Assembly (NCBI GenBank): GCA_900552725.1
Contig: USAT01000099.1
Span: forward strand, 1-6,776
Reading direction: 5' to 3'
DNA length: 6,776 nt
Source of the DNA: an uncultured Eubacteriales bacterium
Lineage (GTDB): Bacteria; Bacillota; Clostridia; Oscillospirales; Oscillospiraceae
Shown in pieces: positions 1 to 6,349 of this stretch (positions are counted from its first letter, which is position 1; the number at the start of each line of letters is the position of its first letter). A program made the translations under genes and the position numbers. The notes beneath the pieces were generated by a model. It did no database searches and was not told where the DNA came from. It saw only the letters and a list, made by a program, of their open reading frames with translations.

Positions 1-711
1 CTGCCATAGATACTCAAGATGCTGCGGCAGTTGACGCTGCGATAGCTTGGGCAGTCTGGCGTTCTCTCCGGCGTTTTCTACCATTTCCGCCACATTGAAG
101 TCCACAGTCACATCGTCAAACCACTTTTTTTCCTGCCAGTTGGAGATGTCTATCACAAGGCCGTTGGCGCTGGCGCCCGCCTGCCAGTTGGCGTATACGA
201 CGCCCTCCAGCTCGTTCTCCGGTACGCCCTCCTTCCGCTCCAGAAAATAGGGCATGTAGACGCCTGTCATCATCTGGCCGGGGAAATACAGGTCGAAGCT
301 GTAAAAGTTGCCCTTCTGATCCAGAACCGCGCCCTCGTTGGCCTTCACGGAATAGAGAAGATACAATATCCGCTCGTCAGAGATCACCTTTTTGATCTTG
401 ATCTGCATTTCCTCCGTAGGCACGGCCTGCTGCTCCGGCTGCTGCTGGGAGACCACCGGAGCCTCGTCTTCGTCGCCGATAACGGTCTGACCGGGGGAAA
501 AGATGTCACGCCACGACAGCGGGATCCTGCTGATGGCAAAGGCGGTCACGGACAGGCCCAGTATGACCAGCACTGCCACGACCGCGGCAGACAATTTGGG
601 GAAGCGAAGGGTTTTCGTCTTGGCGCCATCAAAGTCAAGGGCCTCTTCCAAATACGCTGTATCCATGTCTCCGATGGCGGAGACCAGCTTATCGGTTATA
701 TGATCCATCAT
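1..711 (-). CDS. Probable membrane-anchored anti-sigma factor (DUF4179-like), 3' end beyond the window
   Basis: This open frame has no stop before the left edge, so only the first 237 codons are visible. The start is the first of two tandem ATG codons (711-709), 7 bases after a GGAGG box (719-723) that lies inside the sigma gene. Residues 1-40 are a charged, presumably cytoplasmic tail with a GDMDTAYLEEAL motif at about 14-25. Residues 41-61 form one membrane helix preceded by basic residues (K31, K33, R36, K39), so the N-terminus should face the cytoplasm. A Gln/Glu/Pro-rich linker (about 80-101) leads to an extracytoplasmic part beginning MQIKIKKVISDERILYLLYS. The layout, and the 23-base overlap with an ECF sigma gene, match the DUF4179-type anti-sigma proteins of Clostridia. 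The inferred role is to hold the sigma factor at the membrane until an envelope signal arrives. The family assignment is by resemblance; the pairing is well supported by the overlap. Confidence 0.75.
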   Translation of the reverse strand, partial: MMDHITDKLVSAIGDMDTAYLEEALDFDGAKTKTLRFPKLSAAVVAVLVILGLSVTAFAISRIPLSWRDIFSPGQTVIGDEDEAPVVSQQQPEQQAVPTEEMQIKIKKVISDERILYLLYSVKANEGAVLDQKGNFYSFDLYFPGQMMTGVYMPYFLERKEGVPENELEGVVYANWQAGASANGLVIDISNWQEKKWFDDVTVDFNVAEMVENAGENARLPKLSQRQLPQHLEYLWQ

Positions 712-1255
712 AGAGATACCTCCTCAGGTGTTTATGTAGTTTCCCGCGGATCCTGCTGAGCCGGACAGACACGTTGTTCTCGGTGATAGCAAATGCGGCT
801 GCGATCTCGGACAGGGATTCCGAGAACCAGTAGCGCTTCACAAACATGATCCTGTCGTCCCTGGGCAAAGCGGAGAGAAACGCGTTGATCTGCGCCGACA
901 GCTCGCTTGCGGCAAGCTGCTCATCCAGAGAGTTGTCCGGGATGCAGTTGGCCAGCTCCTCCAGAGACACCTCAAACTGACTGCCCCGCTTCAGCGCGGT
1001 GTTGGCCCGGAGCTTCTTCAGGGAGTGGTTGCGGACGATGCGGCAGATATAGGCGCGCAGCGGGTCGGGGGATTGGGGAGGAATACTGTTCCATGCACCG
1101 AGATACGCGTCATTCACACACTCCTCCGCGTCCTGATGATTGTTCAGAATACTGTTGGCAAGCCGGAAGCACAGAGCGCCGTATTTCCGGGACAGTTCGG
1201 TGATGGCCTGTTCTGAGCGCTCAAAAAACAGGCTGACGATCTGCTTGTCATCCAT
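689..1255 (-). CDS. ECF-type RNA polymerase sigma factor
   Basis: A 188-residue sigma-70 family protein that has only regions 2 and 4, as in ECF (group 4) sigma factors. Region 2 spans about residues 22-84, with DAEECVNDAYLGAW (42-55) in the core-binding part and LRAYICRIVRNHSLKKLR (66-83) in the -10 recognition part. A variable linker follows. Region 4 spans about 126-178, with LSALPRDDRIMFVKRYW and the helix-turn-helix LSEIAAAFAITENNVSVRLSRIR (148-170), which should read the -35 element. The start ATG is 11 bases from an AAAGGAGG box (around 1267-1275), slightly far but the only good site. The 3' end overlaps the start of the putative anti-sigma gene by 23 bases, with that gene's ribosome binding site inside this frame, so translational coupling is likely. 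The regulon cannot be read from the window; autoregulation is typical and a candidate promoter is listed separately. Confidence 0.92.
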   Translation of the reverse strand: MDDKQIVSLFFERSEQAITELSRKYGALCFRLANSILNNHQDAEECVNDAYLGAWNSIPPQSPDPLRAYICRIVRNHSLKKLRANTALKRGSQFEVSLEELANCIPDNSLDEQLAASELSAQINAFLSALPRDDRIMFVKRYWFSESLSEIAAAFAITENNVSVRLSRIRGKLHKHLRRYLYDGSYNR

Positions 1256-1292
1256 AGGGCGGCGTTCCTCCTTTCTCCTTCTATTGATATAA

Positions 1293-1318
1293 CTACCGTT
1301 TCCGGCACGGATGTTACA
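1293..1318 (-). promoter_or_regulatory. Candidate ECF-type promoter of the sigma/anti-sigma operon
   Basis: Upstream of the sigma gene the minus strand reads TGTAAC (1318-1313), 14 bases, then CGGTAG (1298-1293). The -35-like box has the AAC core common to ECF sigma promoters and the downstream box carries a CG-containing motif. It lies about 40-60 bases before the start codon, between that start and the terminator of the preceding gene, so it is in the right place for autoregulation. The 14-base spacer is a little short and the -10 box is degenerate. A housekeeping promoter is not evident in the same interval. Confidence 0.35.
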
Positions 1319-1345
1319 GGAGTTTCAAAAGCTTTTTATTCTATC

Positions 1346-1384
1346 AAAAAGAGGGAGGAAATGCCATGAAGCATTTCCTCCCTC
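1346..1384 (-). terminator. Intrinsic terminator of the transglutaminase-like lipoprotein gene
   Basis: A perfect 14-base inverted repeat (arms 1351-1364 and 1371-1384) encloses a 6-base loop. On the minus strand it is followed at once by TTTTT (1350-1346). It begins 18 bases after the stop codon of the lipoprotein gene. The plus strand has no U-tract on its own exit side (after 1384), so the terminator acts on the minus strand. It separates this gene from the sigma operon. Confidence 0.9.
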
Positions 1385-1402
1385 ACTGAGGGGGACACCG
1401 TC

Positions 1403-2410
1403 TTATGAAAGCGGCAGGGACAGAGTCTCGCCGTCGCCGCCGGTAAAGACGGCCTGCCCGGCCTGACGGTCGAGGGTCATATCCGTCCACCAGCGGCCGT
1501 TGACGGAAGAAAAGCGGGCATCGGACAGGTCGGCCAGCGTCGTGACATCCTGTCCCAGCAGCGCACCGCCGGTGAATTCCCCTGTCCATGCGGCCCGATC
1601 CTCCGCCGTCATGCCGAAGTAGTACCAGCCGCCGCCTGCGTCCCAGGTGGGGTCGAAGTAGTACCATTTTCCGTCGATGGCGGCCATCAGCCACATGTGG
1701 AAGCCAGTGGCTCCGTCACCCGTCACGGCGGCGCAGTCCAGCCCCGCCTGGGTGTACAGGAAGGCCAGCGCCTGGGCGAAGGAATAGCAGATGCCGCTGT
1801 GGAGCACCAGCGCCGCGTAGCTGCTGGTGCGGAAGCGGTACGCCGCGGGATCATCGTCATAGGTGCCGGATACGTCATAGTCGTAGGCGGCCTGCTCCGT
1901 CAGGGCGCGGTACAGCAGCAGGGCGCGGGCGGTCTCGCCGTCACCCCGGCGCAGACGGCTCATGCAGTCGCCGGTGGTCTGCTCCAGCGATGCCAGCACC
2001 TGGCGCACCTGCTCCGGCGTCTGGGTATAGACCCATGTGACGGTGCGGGCGGCCCTGTCGAAATGGTTGTCATCGTAGTCCGTCACCGCGCCGAAGGCCG
2101 GACACATGCTGTAAAGGGCATAGCCCAGATCGTTGCCGGGATTGCCGCCGTAGTCACCCTCCGGCAGCGTCACCGTGGTCTCTCCCGCCAGAAAGGCGTC
2201 GATCACCAGCCGGGCCGCCGCCACCAGATCGCTGCCGATCTGCCGCTCCACCAGCGGTGCGCAGCGGTGATAGTCCAGTGTGAAATCATAGGGCGCGTCC
2301 TCCTCCGGGACTTCCGGAGGTTCCGGCGCCTGCGCGGGCTGACCGCCGCAGGCGCACAGCAGCACGGCGGCCAACAGCGCCGCCAGCAGGGATGTGATCT
2401 TCTGATGCAT
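1403..2410 (-). CDS. Secreted lipoprotein with a transglutaminase-like (papain-fold) domain
   Basis: 335 residues. The N-terminus is a type II signal peptide: MHQK, a hydrophobic stretch (about 7-18) and lipobox L18-C19-A20-C21, so C21 should be lipidated and the protein tethered outside the membrane. A Pro/Glu-rich spacer (24-40) follows. The C-terminal half has the transglutaminase-like core with all three expected residues: Cys208 in SGICYSFAQALAFL, His238 in GFHMWLMAAIDG and Asp253 in YYFDPTWD. Bacterial proteins of this type are usually thought to be proteases or amidases, or to bind cell-wall or protein substrates; the substrate is unknown. The N-terminal region (about 41-180) matches nothing I can name. 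The start has AGGAG (2418-2422) 7 bases upstream. Only 66 bases separate it from the aminotransferase gene, and 40 of those are that gene's terminator, so its own promoter is not obvious. A strong terminator follows it. Confidence 0.88.
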   Translation of the reverse strand: MHQKITSLLAALLAAVLLCACGGQPAQAPEPPEVPEEDAPYDFTLDYHRCAPLVERQIGSDLVAAARLVIDAFLAGETTVTLPEGDYGGNPGNDLGYALYSMCPAFGAVTDYDDNHFDRAARTVTWVYTQTPEQVRQVLASLEQTTGDCMSRLRRGDGETARALLLYRALTEQAAYDYDVSGTYDDDPAAYRFRTSSYAALVLHSGICYSFAQALAFLYTQAGLDCAAVTGDGATGFHMWLMAAIDGKWYYFDPTWDAGGGWYYFGMTAEDRAAWTGEFTGGALLGQDVTTLADLSDARFSSVNGRWWTDMTLDRQAGQAVFTGGDGETLSLPLS

Positions 2411-2431
2411 GGAAGTTCTCCTATTGGATGG

Positions 2432-2471
2432 GATAAAATAAGGCCACCTTTGCAGGTGGTCTTATTTTATC
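2432..2471 (-). terminator. Terminator after the aminotransferase gene, directly upstream of the lipoprotein gene
   Basis: A 17-base stem with a single G/A discrepancy between arms (2432-2448 and 2455-2471; read as a G-U or A-C pair depending on strand) encloses a 6-base loop. The outer part of the stem is A-rich on one side and T-rich on the other, so it can act in both directions. It begins 5 bases after the aminotransferase stop codon and ends about 21 bases before the start codon of the next gene, so it also sits just upstream of that gene's ribosome binding site. Confidence 0.85.
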
Positions 2472-2476
2472 ATGCT

Positions 2477-3751
2477 TTACACGCCCAGCTTTTCCAACGC
2501 CGCCAGCTTCAGGCAGTTGCAGAAGATGGCGATGGCCTGCTTCAGCTCCTCCACGGGAGGGAAGGAGGGGGCGATGCGGATGTTGCTGTCGTTGGGGTCG
2601 ATGCCGTAGGGGAAGGTGGCGCCCGCGCCGGTCATGGTGACGCCCGCCTCCTTGCAGAGGGCCAGCGTCCGTTTGGCGCAGCCGTGCATGGCGTCCACGC
2701 TGACGAAATAGCCGCCCACGGGACGCTTGTAATCGGCGATGCCCAGGGGTGCGATCTCGGCATCCAGGGCGTCCAGCACCGCGTGGAACTTGGGGGCCAG
2801 GATGGCGGCGTGCTTCTTCATCAGGGCCAGGGTGTGGGCCTTGTCCTGCAGGTACTTCACATGCCGCAGTTGGTTGATCTTGTCGAAGCCGATGGTCTGG
2901 ATGTTGATGAGCTTGCTGAAATAGTCGATGTTGGCCTCGCTGGCGGCCATCACGCCCACGCCAGCGCCGGGGAAGGTGACCTTGCTGGTGGAGGCGAACT
3001 CATACACCATGTCGGCATTGCCGTTTTCGGCGCACAGGCTGAGGATATCGGGAAAGTCCACATAGTCGCAGTCGAACTCGTGGATGCAGTAGGCGTTATC
3101 CCACATCAGCATGAAGTCGGGAGCGGCGGGCTTCAGGGCCGCCAGACGGCGGATGGTCTCGTCAGAGTACACCACGCCCTCGGGGTTGGAGTACTTGGGC
3201 ACGTTCCACATACCCTTGACAGCGGGATCCTTCACCAGTTCCTCCACCATGTCCATATCGGGGCCGCCGGCGGTCATGGGAACGGTGATCATCTCCACGC
3301 CGAAGGACTGGGTGACCTTGAAATGCCGGTCATAGCCGGGGGCGGGGCAGATCCACTTCACCTTGTCCAGCTTGCACCAGGGCTTTTCGCTGTGGAGCAG
3401 GCCGTGGGTAAAGGCCTTGGACACCGCGTCGTACATGAGCTGCAGGCTGGCGTTGCCGCCCACGAAAACCTGTTCCGGCTTGCAGCCCAGAATGTCGGCA
3501 AACAGCGCCTTGGCGGCGGGGATACCGGCCACCTCGCCGTAATTGCGGGTCTCGATGCCGTCGGAGACAAAGTCCTCGGGCTTGATGAGGACGCCGAAGA
3601 TATCCGTCACCAGATTCAGCTGGTCGCGGCCCGGCTTGCCCCGCGCCATATTCAGCTTCAGGCCCAGGGCCTTCTGCTGCTCATAGGCCGCCTTGACAGC
3701 GGCGTACTCCGCCTGACGCTCCTGCAGCGTCATTTCCGCGTATTTTTTCAT
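2477..3751 (-). CDS. PLP-dependent aminotransferase, group Ic aspartate aminotransferase type
   Basis: A 424-residue full-length fold-type I (class I/II) aminotransferase. Visible landmarks are the N-terminal substrate loop LNMARGKPGRDQL (33-45), NYGEVAGIPAAKALFADILG (70-89), VFVGGNASLQLMYDAV (96-110), YSNPEGVVYS (187-196), WDNAYCIHEF (217-226; Asp218 should pair with the PLP ring nitrogen and Tyr221 with its hydroxyl), the Schiff-base lysine Lys257 in FASTSKVTFPGAGVGVM, and SNIRIAPSFP with Arg392, the usual alpha-carboxylate binder. The pattern matches the aspartate aminotransferases related to the Corynebacterium enzyme (Aminotran_MocR/PF12897-type), so aspartate plus 2-oxoglutarate to oxaloacetate plus glutamate is the likeliest reaction. 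Other acceptors or kynurenine/aromatic donors cannot be excluded. AAGGAGG lies 8 bases before the ATG. A good sigma-A promoter and a terminator bracket it, so it is probably a single-gene unit. Confidence 0.9.
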   Translation of the reverse strand: MKKYAEMTLQERQAEYAAVKAAYEQQKALGLKLNMARGKPGRDQLNLVTDIFGVLIKPEDFVSDGIETRNYGEVAGIPAAKALFADILGCKPEQVFVGGNASLQLMYDAVSKAFTHGLLHSEKPWCKLDKVKWICPAPGYDRHFKVTQSFGVEMITVPMTAGGPDMDMVEELVKDPAVKGMWNVPKYSNPEGVVYSDETIRRLAALKPAAPDFMLMWDNAYCIHEFDCDYVDFPDILSLCAENGNADMVYEFASTSKVTFPGAGVGVMAASEANIDYFSKLINIQTIGFDKINQLRHVKYLQDKAHTLALMKKHAAILAPKFHAVLDALDAEIAPLGIADYKRPVGGYFVSVDAMHGCAKRTLALCKEAGVTMTGAGATFPYGIDPNDSNIRIAPSFPPVEELKQAIAIFCNCLKLAALEKLGV

Positions 3752-3794
3752 GGTATTGCCTCCTTATATGCCTGTTATCGTACCATTTTTGCCT

Positions 3795-3823
3795 AGTCTA
3801 CCACACTTGCGGCGGTTTTGCAA
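3795..3823 (-). promoter_or_regulatory. Sigma-A-type promoter of the aminotransferase gene
   Basis: On the minus strand TTGCAA (3823-3818), exactly 17 bases, TAGACT (3800-3795). Transcription should start near 3788, giving a leader of about 35-40 bases before the ATG at 3751, with AAGGAGG in place. It lies between the terminator of the antiporter gene and this gene. Confidence 0.7.
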
Positions 3824-3870
3824 TACATAACAGGTGAACAATCGTCTTTCCGGCGGGGATTTTGGGTGAG

Positions 3871-3900
3871 AAAATTGCCGCGGAAAACCGCGGCAATTTT
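3871..3900 (-). terminator. Intrinsic terminator after the NhaC antiporter gene
   Basis: A perfect 13-base inverted repeat (3871-3883 and 3888-3900) with a 4-base loop. The GC core (GCCGCGG/CCGCGGC) is flanked by AAAATT/AATTTT, so the U-rich 3' side is inside the outer stem on either strand. It starts 9 bases after the antiporter stop codon. It is symmetrical and could stop transcription from both directions. Confidence 0.85.
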
Positions 3901-3909
3901 GTATATATT

Positions 3910-5349
3910 TTATAAGGTCTCCGCCTCGTCCCGCTCCTGGGCCAGCAGGGCCTTCCTGGCCTCGACGCCGGACTGGGCGCAGCCGTACTCCCAGTTCCAG
4001 GGATCCTTGCGGCACACGCCGTCGGCATAGGGCACAAAGATGGACAGCAGGCCGAAGGCCGCCAGGAACCAGCAGTACCACATGCCGCCCACAATCCCGG
4101 CGGGGCTGGTATACAGCTCAGGGGAGGTGACGGTGGCATTGGTCAGGGCCGCGGCGCTGAGGAGCTGGGCACCGTAGGGGATGATGCCCTGGAACACGCA
4201 GGAGAAGATGTCCAGCAGGGAGGCGGTGCGGCGGGGATCCACCTTGTACTCGTGGCTGACATCGCGGGCCATGTCGCCTGCCACGATAATGGCCACGGTG
4301 TTGTTGGCGGTGGCGCAGTCGCACAGGGACACCATGGCGGCGATGCCCACCTGGGCGGACTTGTTGCCCTTCATGACCCGCCGCAGCTTCTGGATGATCC
4401 AGGCGATGCCGCCGTTTCTGGCGATCAGCTCCGACATGCCGCCGCACAGCAGCGTCAGGAAGAACACCTCGTTCATGCCGGTGAAGCCTGTCCACACGCT
4501 CTGGGCAAAGCCGGCGATGGTCATATCACCGGCACAGATGCCGATGATGCCGGCGGAGAAGATGCCGATGGTCAGGGCGAAGAACACGTTCAGACCGCAC
4601 AGGGCCAGCACCAGCACCAGTATATAGGGCACCACCTTGATGATGTCGAAGGGCAGGGCCTCCAGTGGCATGACCACCTCGGGGCGGCCGATGAAAAGCA
4701 GCAGCACCAGCGTCACAAGGGCGGCGGGCAATGCCACCAGGAAGTTGACCCGGAACTTGTCCCGCATCTCGCAGCGCTGGCTGCGGGTGGCGGCGATGGT
4801 GGTATCGGAGATCATGGACAGGTTGTCGCCGAACATGGCGCCGCCCACCACCGCGCCGATGACCACCGTCAGGGACAGGCCGCCCTTCTCCGCGATGCCC
4901 ACGGCAATGGGGATGACGGCGGAGACGGTGCCCATGGAGGAGCCGGTGGCGGTGCCCATAAAGGCGGAGATGACGAACAGGCCCGCCGCCAGGAACTGCA
5001 CCGGCACCAGGGACAGGCCCAGGTTCACGGTGGACTCACGGCCGCCCATGTTGGCCGCCACCTGCGCGAAAGCGCCCGCCAGAATGTAGATCATCAGCAT
5101 GGTGAGAATGTCCACATTGGCCGCGCCCTTGGCGAACACCTCAAACTTCTCGTTGATGGTGCCCTTGAACATGATGAAGGCCACCAGTACCGCCACGAAC
5201 ATGGCGGTGACGGAGGGGAACTGGTAGAAGGCCATCTTCGTTCCCTTGGCCTGATAGTAGATGCCTGCGCCCATGTAGATGACGATGAAGATCACAAAGG
5301 GGATCAGCGCTAGTCCGTTGGGCTTTTTCTCGTTGAGGGTATTTTTCAT
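3910..5349 (-). CDS. nhaC: NhaC-family Na+/H+ antiporter
   Basis: 479 residues, an integral membrane secondary transporter that would exchange Na+ (or a solute such as malate/lactate, as in related MleN) for H+. Many hydrophobic segments are visible, for example about 12-31, 47-62, 80-99, 115-131, 140-153, 160-175, 203-220, 236-262, 292-308, 350-358, 380-404 and 418-440. Family hallmarks are GTATGSSMGTVSAVIPIAVG (132-151), FGDNLSMISDTTIAATRSQ (173-191, with Asp175 and Asp182 as likely ion-site acids) and SLCDCATANNTVAIIVAGD (341-359) in the second half. A charged tail (about 442-479) follows the last helix. The frame is open further upstream to 5475, but that extension runs back across the promoter, so the start at 5349 is preferred: it has AAGGAG about a dozen bases upstream and a KKP basic cap before helix 1. 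It has its own promoter, leader and terminator. Whether the substrate is sodium or an organic acid cannot be told here. Confidence 0.9.
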   Translation of the reverse strand: MKNTLNEKKPNGLALIPFVIFIVIYMGAGIYYQAKGTKMAFYQFPSVTAMFVAVLVAFIMFKGTINEKFEVFAKGAANVDILTMLMIYILAGAFAQVAANMGGRESTVNLGLSLVPVQFLAAGLFVISAFMGTATGSSMGTVSAVIPIAVGIAEKGGLSLTVVIGAVVGGAMFGDNLSMISDTTIAATRSQRCEMRDKFRVNFLVALPAALVTLVLLLFIGRPEVVMPLEALPFDIIKVVPYILVLVLALCGLNVFFALTIGIFSAGIIGICAGDMTIAGFAQSVWTGFTGMNEVFFLTLLCGGMSELIARNGGIAWIIQKLRRVMKGNKSAQVGIAAMVSLCDCATANNTVAIIVAGDMARDVSHEYKVDPRRTASLLDIFSCVFQGIIPYGAQLLSAAALTNATVTSPELYTSPAGIVGGMWYCWFLAAFGLLSIFVPYADGVCRKDPWNWEYGCAQSGVEARKALLAQERDEAETL

Positions 5350-5388
5350 ATTGGGGGAAGCTCTCCTTTTCTCGTACTTTTCCTTTTC

Positions 5389-5427
5389 TCCACAGAAAAT
5401 GCCCGCGGGGTGTTTCCGCCCCGTGGA
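5389..5427 (-). promoter_or_regulatory. Folded 5' leader of the antiporter gene (candidate RNA structure)
   Basis: In the predicted leader the minus strand can form an outer stem UCCAC/GUGGA (5427-5423 with 5393-5389). It encloses an inner hairpin GGGG/CCCC (5422-5419 with 5410-5407) with an 8-base purine-rich loop CGGAAACA, and a 13-base single-stranded 3' side. An alternative is an 8-base stem extending the inner hairpin with one mismatch. No U-tract follows directly, so it is not a classical terminator. It matches no riboswitch class that I can recognise. Confidence 0.3.
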
Positions 5428-5442
5428 CATCTTCCAAAAGGT

Positions 5443-5472
5443 ATCATACAGGAGAATGACTCCCATTGTCAA
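5443..5472 (-). promoter_or_regulatory. Strong sigma-A promoter of the antiporter gene, with a dyad over the -35 box
   Basis: On the minus strand a consensus TTGACA (5472-5467), 18 bases, then TATGAT (5448-5443). The start site should fall near 5436, giving a leader of roughly 85-90 bases before the ATG at 5349. A 6+2+6 inverted repeat CATTGT/ACAATG (5464-5477) covers the -35 hexamer and could be an operator. The promoter lies about 50 bases after the stop codon of the hydrolase gene; I see no clear terminator between them, so some read-through from upstream is possible. Confidence 0.8.
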
Positions 5473-5524
5473 CAATGATTTCTATTTTTCTTCCATCTGG
5501 CTATCTATATATTCGATAACAAAA

Positions 5525-6340
5525 TCATCTCTTCCGCAGTTCGTACACATCCGTCCGCCGGGCGGAGAGGATGGGGAGCTGCTGGCGGATGGCATCCACC
5601 CGCGCCATGTCCAGGGTGGTGACGACTACCTGCGGCGTCTCGTCGCACTGGCGCACCACGGTACCCCAGGGGTCGCAGACGATGGAGTGGCCCCAGGCCA
5701 CATAGCCCGCCGCGGTGTCCCGGGCCGGGGAGGTGCCCACGGTGTAGCACTGGCCGTCCACGGCCCGCTGGCGGAACAGCAGCTCCCAGTGGGCGGGGCC
5801 GGTGGTCATGTTGAAGGCGGCGGGGACGACGATCAGCTTCGCGCCGGACAGCACCATCAGCTCCGAGAGCTCGGTGAACCGGAAGTCGAAGCATACGCAG
5901 ACGCCCACTCTGCCCCAGGGGGTATCAAAGGTGGTGACGCTGTCGCCCGCCGTCAGGGTCTCGGACTCCATGAACCGCTGGCCGCCCTTTACATCGATGT
6001 CGAAGAGGTGCATCTTCCGGTGTTTGGCTACCATTTGTCCGTCCGGCGCGAACACATAGCAGGTGTTGTAGATCCTGTCCTCCGCCAGCTCCGGCACGGT
6101 GCCGCCCACCAGCCAGATGCCCCGCTCCTTCGCCAGGGCGCTGAGGGTCTGATACGCCGGGCCGCCCTCCGCCTCGCCGTAGGGGCGGAAGCAGGCGTTG
6201 TCATAGGGGCAGCAGAACATCTCCGGCAGCACCGCCATGTGGATGTCTCCCGCCTGCCGCACCATGTCGCAGGTGCGGCGGATATTTTCTTCTCTGTCCG
6301 CTGTGACGGACATCTGGATCTGCGCGATCTTCAATTCCAT
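5525..6340 (-). CDS. Carbon-nitrogen hydrolase, Nit2/omega-amidase-like
   Basis: 271 residues, the usual length for a single-domain nitrilase-superfamily enzyme. The catalytic triad is complete: Glu40 in AVLPEMFCCPY, Lys109 in KHRKMHLFDID and Cys150 in GVCVCFDFRFTEL. The stretch HLFDID, then MESETLTAGDSVTTFDTPWGRVG, closely follows the eukaryotic Nit2 pattern. Nit2 is an omega-amidase that hydrolyses 2-oxoglutaramate and 2-oxosuccinamate to the 2-oxo acids plus ammonia. A general deaminated-glutathione amidase (Nit1-like) or another C-N hydrolase is the alternative. The protein should be cytoplasmic, with no signal peptide. The start has AGGAGG 5 bases upstream, and this box overlaps the stop codon of the Smr gene (TAGGAGG), leaving 9 bases between the two genes, so they form one operon with likely translational coupling. 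The 3' intergenic stretch has no clear terminator. Confidence 0.88.
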   Translation of the reverse strand: MELKIAQIQMSVTADREENIRRTCDMVRQAGDIHMAVLPEMFCCPYDNACFRPYGEAEGGPAYQTLSALAKERGIWLVGGTVPELAEDRIYNTCYVFAPDGQMVAKHRKMHLFDIDVKGGQRFMESETLTAGDSVTTFDTPWGRVGVCVCFDFRFTELSELMVLSGAKLIVVPAAFNMTTGPAHWELLFRQRAVDGQCYTVGTSPARDTAAGYVAWGHSIVCDPWGTVVRQCDETPQVVVTTLDMARVDAIRQQLPILSARRTDVYELRKR

Positions 6341-6349
6341 AGCAGCCTC

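Noticed and set aside
1697..3796. A 699-codon plus-strand open frame opposite the aminotransferase and lipoprotein genes
   Set aside because: It is wholly antisense to two genes with full catalytic motifs, has no recognisable domain, and shows the Gly/His/Val/Ala-rich composition that GC-rich antisense frames give.
3910..4139. Alternative minus-strand frames overlapping the antiporter C-terminus
   Set aside because: They are out-of-frame shadows with Arg/Pro/Cys-rich composition, and the antiporter frame is continuous through the region with no frameshift.
4252..5313. A 353-codon plus-strand frame very rich in His, Gly and Asp
   Set aside because: It lies entirely opposite the NhaC gene. 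The His/Gly/Asp bias is what the complement of membrane-protein codons (Ala, Val, Ile, Met, Thr) produces, and there is no ribosome binding site worth noting.
5350..5475. N-terminal extension of the antiporter to the ATG at 5475
   Set aside because: It would begin upstream of or within the strong promoter (-35 at 5472-5467), so the mRNA could not include it. The extension is charged and unlike the family, and ATG 5349 has a ribosome binding site.
5475..5524. Possible terminator between the hydrolase and the antiporter
   Set aside because: ATGATTT and AAATCAT can pair, but across a loop of more than 40 bases and without a GC-rich stem, so it is not a credible intrinsic terminator.
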